Shown here piece after piece: positions 9,457 through 18,618 of a stretch of 64,000 nt of DNA. Source of the stretch: Pythium myriotylum (taxonomy: Eukaryota; Oomycota; Peronosporomycetes; Pythiales; Pythiaceae); contig JALJCQ010000012.1 of the NCBI GenBank assembly GCA_023091665.1, positions 62,001 to 126,000 on the forward strand, given 5' to 3'. The number at the start of each line of letters is the position of its first letter. The first letter of the stretch is position 1. Made by a program: the position numbers and the translations under genes. A model generated the notes under the pieces. It was not told the origin of the DNA, did no database searches, and saw only the letters and a program-made list of their open reading frames with translations.

Positions 9457-12187
9457 ATGACGGAGCAGGAGGCCTTGGCGGCCGCGAGCGGCGTCAAGCG
9501 CAGCAAGAAGCGCAAGAAGAAGAGCGATGCGGCGGTCGTGAGCGGCTGGAAGAAGATCGACATGGACGAGATCCGCATCGAGGGGTTCGAGGACGGCTCG
9601 ATGTTCGAGGTCGAGGAGCTCACGGGTGCGTTGGCGTGGACGTTGGCGTGCGGACGCCAACGGAGGCTTATGACATGTTGTGGACGACGGCAGATTACAC
9701 GCTCGAGACGTCCGAGACTGGCGGCAAGGTGATCGTCATGGGGTGAGAACGGTTCTGCCGCTGGTGTGCGAGTGTGTGTGTGTGAGGGAACTGATCTGTG
9801 CGACGTGTGTCAGGAACGGTTCTGCTTCGGCCGAGAGCGGTGACGCCACGGGCAAGAAGCGCAAGCGAAAGAAGGGCAAGCAGCAGCAGGAGAAACAGAA
9901 GATCAAGGAGGAGAACATTCCGGAGGAGGAGATCACAGTAAAGGAGGAGAACATCCTCGAGGAGGAGATTGTTCTCAAGGAGGAGAACGTTCCCGAGCAG
10001 AAGACTGATCTAACGCGAAAGGAGAAGAAGGGCAAGCAGCAGCTCGAGAAGCCAAAGATCAAGAAGGAGAACATTCCAGAGGAGGAGATCGTTCTGAAGG
10101 AGGAGAACACTCCAGAGGAGGAGGAGGAGGAGGAGGACGAGGACGAGGAGGAGATCGCTCGACCGGCCAAGAAGGCCAAGAAGGAGCCCAAGGCCGACAG
10201 CAAGAAGCCTGCCAAGCCCCAGAACGACAAGCCCAAGGGCGACAGGCCCAAGGGCCCAGTGCCGTCGGTCTCGCTGCCCAAGTGGGACAAGTTCAAGCTC
10301 CACCCGTTGCTGCGCCACTCGCTGCACGCCTGCGGCTTCCTGACGCCCACGCCGATCCAGGAAAAGACCATCTTCCCTGCGATCAACGACAACCGCGACG
10401 TCGTCGGTGCTGCGCCCACGGGCTCCGGTAAGACGCTCGCGTTCGGACTGCCGATCCTGAGCCAGCTGCTTCACGAGAAGGAGCGCCCCGGGTACGTCAA
10501 GAACTGCAAGGCGCTGATCCTCACGCCGACGCGTGAGTTGGCGCTGCAGATCCAGCAGCATCTGGAGAAGATGGTGCCGAACCGAGAGATCGGCATCGTG
10601 ACGCTGGTCGGCGGCATGTCGGTGCAGAAGCAGACGCGCATCATGTCGTACAAGCCAGAGATCGTGATCGGCACGCCCGGACGACTCTGGGACCTCATCG
10701 ACTCGGAGCAGGAGCACTTGAAGAACTTGGACAAGACGCTGCGCTTCTTGGTCATTGATGAGGCCGACCGCATGCTGCAGACGGGCTCGTACGCCGAGGT
10801 CGAGAAGATCTTTGACGTCGTCAAGTACAAGCCCAACAAGGCGAACGCAACCGACCTCAAGAATCTGTCGGATGAGGAAGACAACGACGACGACGACGAC
10901 GAAGAGGAGATTGCCGACCCGTCGCTCGTTGGAGAGACAAAGGTGATGATGCTGGAAGACATGGTGCGCTTCCACGAACAGGACGGCAGCGACGACGAAG
11001 ACATGGCAGAAGAACAGCCCACGGCTTCAAAGGCACCAGCGCCTCGCCACATCCCACGACAGACGTTGTTGTTCTCCGCGACGCTGACGATCCCAGAGGG
11101 AGGCCGTTTCCAGACTGGCAAGAAGAAGCACCGCCACGCTCTGACGGTGCTCGAGAGTGTCATGAAGCGCGTGGGTCTTCGAGGAAAGCCTGCCGTCGTG
11201 GATATGAGCATCGACGAATCAACGCCCGAGGGCAAGAACATTACCGAGGAAGACAAGATGAAGCTGCGCAAGAAGCAGGAGAACGTCGCGCTCTCTCTGC
11301 CGTCGGGGCTCGAGCTCTGTCAGCACGAAGTGACTGAGGACACGCGCGACACGTACCTGTACTACTTCCTCACGCAGTACCCGGGCAAGACCATCGTGTT
11401 CCTCAACTCGATCCACCAGGTGCGCAAGCTCGCGAACTTGCTCTCGCTGCTCAAGCTGCCGGTGTTTGCTCTCCACGCCGAGATGCAGCAGCGCCAGCGC
11501 CTGAAGAAGCTGGACGGCTTCAAGGCCAACGCCCACGGCATTCTGATCGCCACGGACGTCGCAGCGCGCGGTCTCGACATCCCGAGCGTCGACTACGTCG
11601 TCCACTACCACATTGCGCGCTCCACCGAGGTCTTTCTCCACCGCAGTGGCCGAACCGCTCGCGCCAACAAGGAAGGTCTCAGTATCTCGCTGGTCGCGCC
11701 GGCCGACGCCAAGTACCACGCGCAGATCTGCAAGATGCTGCAGCGTCCGACGGGGCTGGCCGACTTCCCGTTCGACCACCGGTTCTTGCCCGTGCTCGAC
11801 GAGCGGCTGCGGCTCGCGACGGCCGTGAACGAGCACGAGAACGCCGTGGGCAAGGTCAAGTCGGAGGAGACGTGGTTCAGCCAGATGGCCAAGGACGCGG
11901 ACCTGGACTTTGACGAGAATTTGCGGCAGGAGCTCGCGTCCAAGCAGCGCCAGAGCGATCGCACCAAGCGCAAGAACGGCGAGAGCGTCGAGAGCATGCG
12001 GCGCGAGCTCGCGCGGCTGCTGGCGGCGCCGCTGCGGCCCGTGGGCTCGGCGCGCAAGTTCCGCGCGCTCCACCAGGAGCTCGGCGCGCGCCTCGCGCCC
12101 GACGGCGAGTACAAGCCGCGCCGCGCCGGCGACGACCTCGAGGCCACCAGCAAGAAGAGCTTCAAGCGCTTCCGCCGGCGCAAGTGA
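9457..12187 (+). CDS. MAK5: Mak5/DDX24-like DEAD-box RNA helicase
   Basis: The proposed exons are 9457-9625, 9694-9742 and 9814-12187, giving 863 aa. Donors are GTGCGT and GTGAGA, and phases join at ELT-D-YTLET and MG-GNGS. This is a nucleolar ATP-dependent RNA helicase of the family needed for 60S ribosome assembly. The N-terminus has the WKKIDMDEIRIEGF box typical of Mak5/DDX24, then a long Lys/Glu-rich region with repeated KEENIPEEEI-like units. The helicase core has PTPIQ (Q motif), APTGSGKT near 270, PTRELALQ, TPGR, VIDEAD near 385, FSATL near 493, RGLDIP and HRSGRTAR near 680. An acidic insertion between motifs II and III is also typical of the subfamily. Exon 1/2 splicing was chosen because it restores the conserved ELTDY sequence; the nearer AG gives a stop. 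Confidence 0.88.
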
Positions 12188-12279
12188 GCTTCATGTTCTT
12201 AACTGATAACGAGTTTGTAACGGATCGAAACACCTCTTTGGCCTCTGTAAGCGTCAGTGTCCCTCTCCCATTCTCTAGT

Positions 12280-12303
12280 CCCCCCCCCCCCCCCCCCCCC
12301 CCC
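12280..12303 (+). repeat. Poly-C tract of 24 bases beside a start codon
   Basis: An uninterrupted run of 24 cytosines lies five bases before the ATG of the following gene. A CCATTCTCTAG string just upstream resembles an initiator, so the tract is probably transcribed as 5' UTR. Confidence 0.9.
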
Positions 12304-12308
12304 TCAGT

Positions 12309-12986
12309 ATGGACGACCGACTGGCCGTGCGCGAGGCGCCGCGCATGGGCGGCTACGCCGAGCGCGACGACAGCGAGGAGGAGAAGGTGTACTACGGCTT
12401 CGGCGTGTTCATGGGGCTGCCGCTCGCCGACCTGCGCGCCATGAAGGACGAGTATCTGCAGAACCAGCAGCACCAGCGACGCGCCAACGGCTACGGCAAC
12501 GGCGGCAGCCACGCGCTCGGCGGAGAAAGAGGAGCAGGCCCTGGCGTCGGCGCCGACGTCGAGAGTCTGCCGATGCGCGGCGTGCCCGTCGCCAACAGCA
12601 TGCGCCAGGCGCCGCCGCCGCAAGGAGCCTACGACGAGTACGAGATGCGCGACCCCATGGGCCGCTCGCACGGCATGGTGCGCGACGACGGGCGAGGCAT
12701 GCGCGGCATCCCGCCGTCGCTGGGCGGCATGCCCCCGCGAGAGATGGACCCGCGCATGATGCAGGGAAACCGCGGCGCGCCGATGATGCACCACCCGCAC
12801 TACGGAGGAGGCGGCGCCGTCATGCCCGTGCGCATGCCCCCGGGCCGGCGAGGCGTCGAGTACGACGCGAGTCTGGACGACCAGCACGGGCGACCCGTGG
12901 GCGGCCACCACGACGACGAAGGCGACAGCTCGGACGGCTCGTACTCGGCGCCCAAGAGCCACTCGCTCAACTTTATCCTCCACTAA
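12309..12986 (+). CDS. Unrecognised low-complexity protein, 225 aa
   Basis: I do not recognise this protein. The first ~55 residues include an acidic patch (AERDDSEEEKVYYGFG) and a short amphipathic stretch (MGLPLADLRAMKDEYL). The remainder is rich in Gly, Met, Pro, Arg and His, with repeated RGMRG and PMMHHP-like segments, and ends SHSLNFILH. Coding bias (high GC3) matches the neighbours, and the ATG sits directly after a poly-C tract. It has no signal peptide or transmembrane segment. It is convergent with the Mrd1 gene. A disordered RNA-associated role is possible, but that is a guess. Confidence 0.6.
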   Translation: MDDRLAVREAPRMGGYAERDDSEEEKVYYGFGVFMGLPLADLRAMKDEYLQNQQHQRRANGYGNGGSHALGGERGAGPGVGADVESLPMRGVPVANSMRQAPPPQGAYDEYEMRDPMGRSHGMVRDDGRGMRGIPPSLGGMPPREMDPRMMQGNRGAPMMHHPHYGGGGAVMPVRMPPGRRGVEYDASLDDQHGRPVGGHHDDEGDSSDGSYSAPKSHSLNFILH

Positions 12987-13311
12987 GCAACGACGACGAC
13001 GATCAGGACGATGAAGAAACAAGGCGAGCGCCGGTGGTTAAGGTGTACATTAAATGGATAAGCAGCAAAAGAACATTCCAGAAGACTCGAGACTGCTCCG
13101 TGGGCTTCGCTTGTTGGATGGCGGACAGTGTCATCCTTGAGGGTGTGCTTCATGAAGGAGTAGCTCACCATTGTCAGGGAGACGGCTTCCATGACCAGAA
13201 TAACAGTTGGTGCAAGCGAAGCTCGGTCTGCACTTTGTCTGGACGGGGTGCACAGGTACGATGCGCATCCAGACACACGCCAATGTTCATAAATGATCAG
13301 CTGGTATTTCT

Positions 13312-15850
13312 CTAATAATCGCCGTCGTCGCCATCCTGCTCGGCCGCGAGCTCTTCCTTGGTCATTCTCGCGCGTTTTCTCCGCTCGCTCTCTACAAAAA
13401 CCACCACAATGTGTTAGCTCACCAGCTCACAGGTCTCACTCGTTCTGAACGATCGTCATACCTGAAATGGCGTTGAGGTCGCGCGAGGCCTTGGCTCGCA
13501 GTGTGTCCATGTCGTCGGCGTCCGTGGCCCACTCGAGCACGAGGTGGCGGCCGTACAAGTGCGAGCTCGACAGTGTACGGAAGGCCGTGATGGCCTCCTG
13601 CTCGGTCAGGAACTCGACGAACGCGAAGCCGCGGTGCTTGCCGTCGAATTTCTTGGGCATGCGCACGCGCTTGAGCTGTCCGAACGACCCGAAGAGCTCG
13701 CGGATCTCGTTGCTCGTGGCCTCGAACGCCACGTTGCGCACCATGATCTTGGTCTTGCGGCCCGAGGCGATGCTCTCACCGGGCGCCTTGCGCTTGTTGC
13801 CCTCGCCACCGCCGACCTTCTTCTGCGAGAGCTTGAGGTTGAGCGCGTGGCCGTCTAGCACCTTGCCCTGCAGCGTCGCGATGGCCTTCTCGGCGTCCTT
13901 GGCGTCCGCAAACTCGACAAAGCCAAAGCCCATGGACAGCATGCCGCGCTTAGGGTCCTTGCGCCGCGCCACGGTGACCTTACGAACCTTGCCAACGCCG
14001 CGGAAAAGCGTCTCGAGCGCTGGCTCCTTGGTGTTGAAGCTCAGGTTCTTGACGCAGATCGTGTTATTGGCCTCAGCCGCAGCGGCGCCTTCGTCGTCGT
14101 CGCCGGCGTCCACGTCTTCTACTTCGGGCACACCAAGAGCTGCCGCCGTGGTCTTGACACCAGCCGTGGTGCCGGCGGCCTTGTGCTTGTCGCCGAGCGC
14201 CGAGTTGAAGACCTTGACGGGCGCCCACTCGAGGTAGAGCGGCACGTGCTGGTACTTTTTGTAGGCGAGCGCGCGGAAGGCCCGGCGCGCCTCGGACGGC
14301 TCGAAGAACTCGACGAGCGCGAGCGTCTTGGAGGGCGCGAGCAGGAACCGGCCGAGGTCGCCGTGCTTGCGGAAGAGCTGCGCGAGCTCGTCTTCCTCGG
14401 TCGTGTGCGGCAGGTTCTTGACGAGCAGCACGGTCGTGCTGCGCTCGATCTTGAGCTTGGTGGCTGTAGGCTTGACGAGCGCGCCTTCGATGGCGTCGAG
14501 GTCCACGCCTTCCTTGGCGAAAAACTCCTTGTTCTCCTTGACGAGCATGGTCTCGCCGATCGCGAGGCGCACGGCCATGCTGCGCGCGTCCTTGTCCAGG
14601 ATGTCGCCGCGCTGCACGCCCATGCGCTCGGCGAGCGTGCCGACGGTCGCGTCGCCGCGGATGAACGACGCGTTCCAGCCCGTGGCCTTGCTCGCCTGCA
14701 GCTGGCGCTCGAGCTCTTTGCGCTGCTTGTACGTGAGCGTCGGGTCCTCGAGCGGGTCGCTCTTCTCGGGCCGTTCGCGCGCGAAGAGCACGTGGAGCCG
14801 GCGGCCCTGGAACGCCGAGCCGTCGAGCGCCTCGCGTGCGCGCTGCGCGTCCACCGTGTTGGCCAAGAGCACGAAGCCGAAGCCCTTGCGCCGCTTGGCC
14901 TCGTCCAGCGGCATGTGCACCTCCTGCACGGCGCCGAAGGGCGAGAAGAGCTCCGTGAGGTCTTCCTCCACGGCCGTGAACGGCAGGTTGCGCACAAAGA
15001 GCCGCGCCGTCGGCGTCTCCTGCTCCGCCGACGCGTTCTCCTCCCCGGGCGGAGCGTTCTCCGCTGGTTTTTTGTTCTCGGCTGGTTTTTTGTTCTTCTC
15101 CACGTCGTCGTCGTCGTTCTCCTCCATGTCGTCGTCGTCGTCTTCGGAGCCGCTCGCCATGTCCTCGTCGCTGTCGTCGCGGTCGAGCTTCTTGCTCACT
15201 TTGGAGCGGAGAAAGTCGAGATCCGAGAGCGGCTTGCTCTCGCCTTTGACGAGCTGCTCGTCGTCGTCGCTCGCCGCCGGCTCGTGGACTTCGTCGTCCG
15301 AGTCATCCGAGTCGTCGTGGAACAGATTCGCTCTTTCACTCGCGGCCTTGGGGTCCTGGACGTCGTCGTTGGCCCAGAACTTGGACTTGGAGCGCGCCTG
15401 CATGGTCTCCATGAACTCCTGGAACGCCGGATCGTTCTCGTTCTCGTTCTCCTTCTTTTTCGCCTTTTTGCTCTTCTCGGGAGCATGCTTCTCGGGCGTG
15501 TGCTCCTCCGAGTCGGTCTTGGGCGTCGTCTCCTGGAACCGCGAGCTGCCGGGCGTGTGCTTGCTCCAGGGCCTCGGCGCCGCGTCGCCCGCCTTGGCCA
15601 CGGCGAAGCTCACGCGGATGCGACACGTGTCGACGAACGAGCCGTCGAAGAACGCGCGCGCGCCGTCGGCCTGCGCCGCCGTCTTGAAGCCCACGAAGCC
15701 GAAGCGCCGCGACTTGGCGCCGTCCTTGGTGCGCACGACCACGGCGTCCGTGACCTCGCCCTGCGACGAGAAGTGCTCGCGCAGGCGCTTGGTGTCCACG
15801 TACGCCGGCAGGTTCTGCACGTAGAGCCGCGTGCCCTCGGACGTCGCCAT
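13312..15850 (-). CDS. MRD1: Mrd1/RBM19-like pre-rRNA processing protein with five RRMs
   Basis: Two exons, 15850-13462 and 13391-13312 (GTATGA donor, TAG acceptor, 70-bp intron), encode 822 aa. Reading past the donor gives a premature stop after nine residues; splicing yields the tail ESERRKRARMTKEEL. Five RNA recognition motifs are visible by their RNP2/RNP1 pairs: TRLYVQNLP (residue ~6), ARLFVRNLP (~280), TVLLVKNLP (~470), NTICVKNLSF (~597) and TKIMVRNVAF with RGFAFVEF (~700). Five RRMs matches yeast Mrd1, while animal RBM19 has six. A long acidic linker separates RRM1 and RRM2. The family acts in the small-subunit processome on 18S precursor cleavage in the nucleolus. The start MATSEG was chosen; another ATG lies three codons upstream. 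It sits 168 bp downstream of the Nudix gene on the same strand. Confidence 0.92.
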
Positions 15851-16017
15851 GGTGGCCATCGATGGTGTGTGTCTTGGCGATGTTTTTTGGTTCCCGGCGG
15901 CAGTGGACGGTGTGGTCCACACCACGGAACAGCCCACCAACCAATCATGGCGATCCGACAAGTGGTTTTTCAAACAGTGGGTTTTGCACGACATGGCTAC
16001 ATTCTGTGACGGTTTAT

Positions 16018-17092
16018 TCACTCGTCATACGGCAGCGGCGCGGCATGCAATGCGCGCTGCAGCAGCTCGATGCGCTCGCAGTTGTCGGCCGTGAGCACGC
16101 CGTGGCGCACGAGAAAGTCCAGCAGCACGAGGCAGATGTCGGGCTTGAAGCGCGCCGGCTCGTCGCGCAGCGCCGCGAGCACGTCGCCCACGCGCCAGAG
16201 CTCGAACGACTCGACCTCGTGGTCCTGGTTCACGGGCGTCAGCGTCGCCGGCATCTCGAGGTCGTACACGAACATGGTGTTGTTGTCGAGGCCGCGCGTC
16301 GTGTCCAGCAGGTACGAGATGCTGCCCGTGGCGACGAGCCGCGACTGGGTCCACTGCGGATCGAGCCCGGCCTCTTCGAACGACTCCTTGACCATATTCG
16401 CCAGCGCCGTGCCGTGCGCCGGCTGCCCGCCGCCGACGATCGTGTCGAGCTTGCCCGGCCAGTTGTTCTTGTGCGCGCTGCGCTTGGCGATCCACATCTT
16501 GTCAACGCCACCCGTGAGCGCGTCGCGCGTGAACCCATTCAGGTGTGTCGCGAACTCGCTCAGTCCGAACTTGGCGCCGACGCCGCGGTGGAAGAGGAAG
16601 AGCGGCGGCTCGCTGAAGACGCGCTTGGCCGCGTACTGCTCGTCCTGCCAGAGCGGGAACTCGCCCTCGTCGCGCAGCGTCTCGGTCATCGACAAGAAGG
16701 CTAATGAACCAAGTCATCGATCAGTATTCAACCCCCGTGGACTCACTGCGACCAGACCACTCACCCGCCGTGCGCTCTTCGACCGAGGAGAACTCGTGGT
16801 GGATCAGCACGCTGTCATCGTCCACGCGGAAGAGCTCGGGGAAGCGAGCGAGACCCTACGAGCGAGCACTGCGTCAAGGTCTCCGTGGGTCATCTCGCGC
16901 CCACGGTGGTTCGCCTCACGATACCTCTCGCTGGTCCTTGGGCACCCAGCCGATGAGCAGCGGCGCGCCGTCGGCTCGCTGGAATTGGCGCTTCTCTTGC
17001 GCGTTGAGCGCCACGCGCAGCGGCGCGTAGAGCGAGCGCGTCCAGCCGCAAGTGCGCGCCACGAGGCGCTGCCAGTGCGCCGGCTGCAGCAT
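16018..17092 (-). CDS. Nudix hydrolase, DUF4743/Tnr3-like (thiamine diphosphate-related)
   Basis: Three exons, 17092-16925, 16855-16765 and 16700-16018, give 313 aa. The N-terminal part (LIGWVPKDQ, then FPELFRVDDDSV) and TLRDEGEFPLWQDEQYA match the DUF4743 domain that precedes the Nudix domain in Tnr3 and plant NUDT20/24 proteins. The Nudix box reads GGQPAHGTALANMVKESFEE plus AGL. The REUXEE core is KESFEE, but the first catalytic-loop Glu (GX5E) is Gly. Relatives remove phosphate from damaged forms of thiamine diphosphate; the activity here is inferred. An in-frame ATG at 17158 would add an Arg-containing leader (MWSTPLVTLLQASRALRPTSR) that could target mitochondria. Exon joins were chosen by phase and by homology across each junction. 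Confidence 0.85.
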
Positions 17093-17527
17093 CGCGCGGG
17101 AGGTGGGGCGTAGAGCCCTGGATGCTTGGAGGAGCGTCACTAGTGGTGTGGACCACATGTACGTGCGTATGAGGAGATGGAGGTCATCCCGAATAGCCGA
17201 AATGAGCAATTGTCGGTATAAACAGGTTTATGAAAAATCACAAAACGCTCAAGATAATGTACTCATTTAAAGTAAATAAAGGACTTTCAGACACCACGAA
17301 TATAACGCGATCATTGGCCAATTTTACTCGATGAGTCTTAATACAGTAGAAGAACCAGTACCTCTCACAAATGGTGTGTGAAAATAGTCATTGGTATTCG
17401 TTGTGCTGCTGTTCCAAGAGGCGGGGCTTTAACCTTGCAATTTGTATGGGATCATCCATACAAAACGTTCGATAAAACCCCTCGACAACACAATTCGAAT
17501 GGTCTTGAATTGGCGTCCTTAGGTCTC
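17093..17527. other. AT-richer intergenic region, no gene seen
   Basis: This 435-bp stretch between two divergent starts is distinctly richer in A and T than its neighbours around 17,200-17,350. Small open frames here lack coding bias. It should contain the promoters of the Nudix and coiled-coil genes. Confidence 0.5.
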
Positions 17528-18193
17528 ATGACGACGCCTGACGCGAGTGCGGCGGAGGCATTGACACTTCTGTCGCAAATGGAAGTGGGAGCGACCGCAG
17601 GGGCTTCGCAATTTGGACACACGACGACCGAAGCAAACCCACGACCGAGGACCAAGTACAGATAGTCGACGTTTGCAGATCGCACGTCCTCTGCGAAGAA
17701 GTCTGCCCCTGGTGGACAGCACAGAAACATCCTCTCCCACGAGCAATACCGATGGCTGCTTGGCAAGGTGGCCGCGTACGACAGACGTGGAGGCACCGAT
17801 GCAACTTTTTTCAAGAGTCTCAGGTCCACGCTGAGCCATCTTGACCCGCAAGTACTCAAGAATCAAGTGAGGCAAGCCCGAAAGCGGATCCTGTTGATGA
17901 ATACAAAGAGTCCGCTCGCGAAGGCTGCCGAGGCAGCCAAGAAGGCCAAGCAAGAACGCGAGGAAGCCGAACGAGACGCCAAGGAATCCCGAGAATACTA
18001 CGAGCAAGAGCTCGCAGAGCGGGATGCTCACTTGGTCCAGACGACAGCACGCATTCAAGAGACAGAAGAGCTCGTTGCTCAGTGTAAGCGCTTGGAAGCT
18101 GAGGTTGAAGCTCGTGACGCCGCCCTGTTGCAGACCATCCGCGAGCTAAACGCGTTGAAGAAGCAGGCAGCGACAAGCAAGAAGCGGCTGTAA
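17528..18193 (+). CDS. Unrecognised coiled-coil protein (two exons)
   Basis: The frame from MTTPDASAAEALTLLSQM is interrupted by one TAG at 17663, yet continues in the same frame afterwards. A 69-bp intron (17656-17724, GTACAG donor, CACAG acceptor) removes the stop and keeps the frame, giving 198 aa. The middle has HEQYRWLLGKVAAYDRRGG, and the C-terminal ~100 residues form a Lys/Glu-rich coiled coil (KKAKQEREEAERDAKE and onwards). No known family was recognised. The N-terminal 40 residues are polar and probably disordered. If the intron is not real, this would be a pseudogene or a shorter gene starting after the stop. It is convergent with the P5CS gene. Confidence 0.6.
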
Positions 18194-18618
18194 TAAGCAG
18201 ATGACTACCAACGCACCCTGATCAGACGAATGAAACCATCTAAAGCACAATATCATAAATGATCTCTAACGAAAAAGGAAATCGTGGCGCTCGCACGCAG
18301 CAACTCTCATTGATGGGGGAGGCAGCGGCGACAGAGTTGGGGAATTTCGCTCGATACGTAGGTGCAAGTCCCAAGTGGACTTCGCCAGCACGAGTTAACA
18401 AGCGCTTTCAGTATGCTGTACTCGGTGGAAGTGTTCCTCCTGAAGATCAATTTCAACGCGTTCGTGGTCTCCACTCCGAACCATTCCGAAAGGATCACTG
18501 GTCCAGCAGAAGACGAGGGCGAGATTATGAGGGAAGCACCAATCAATCAACTTTATTCAGCCTATCGTTACGGCGGCGGATTCATGTTAGTACTGGAAAC
18601 GAGTAGACATCGACGACT
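18194..18618. other. Convergent 3' spacer, no gene seen
   Basis: This 425-bp region lies between two converging genes. It contains an open frame of 115 codons (18259 on the plus strand) that shows no family resemblance. It most likely holds the 3' UTRs and polyadenylation signals. Confidence 0.5.

Noticed and set aside
9626..9665. Acceptor at 9665 in the Mak5-like gene
   Set aside because: Joining to the GTGCGT donor gives a stop within two codons; the acceptor at 9693 restores the conserved ELTDY sequence.
14183..16009. 608- and 498-codon open frames antisense to Mrd1
   Set aside because: They are compositional shadows of the RRM gene; no conserved motif and no plausible start context.
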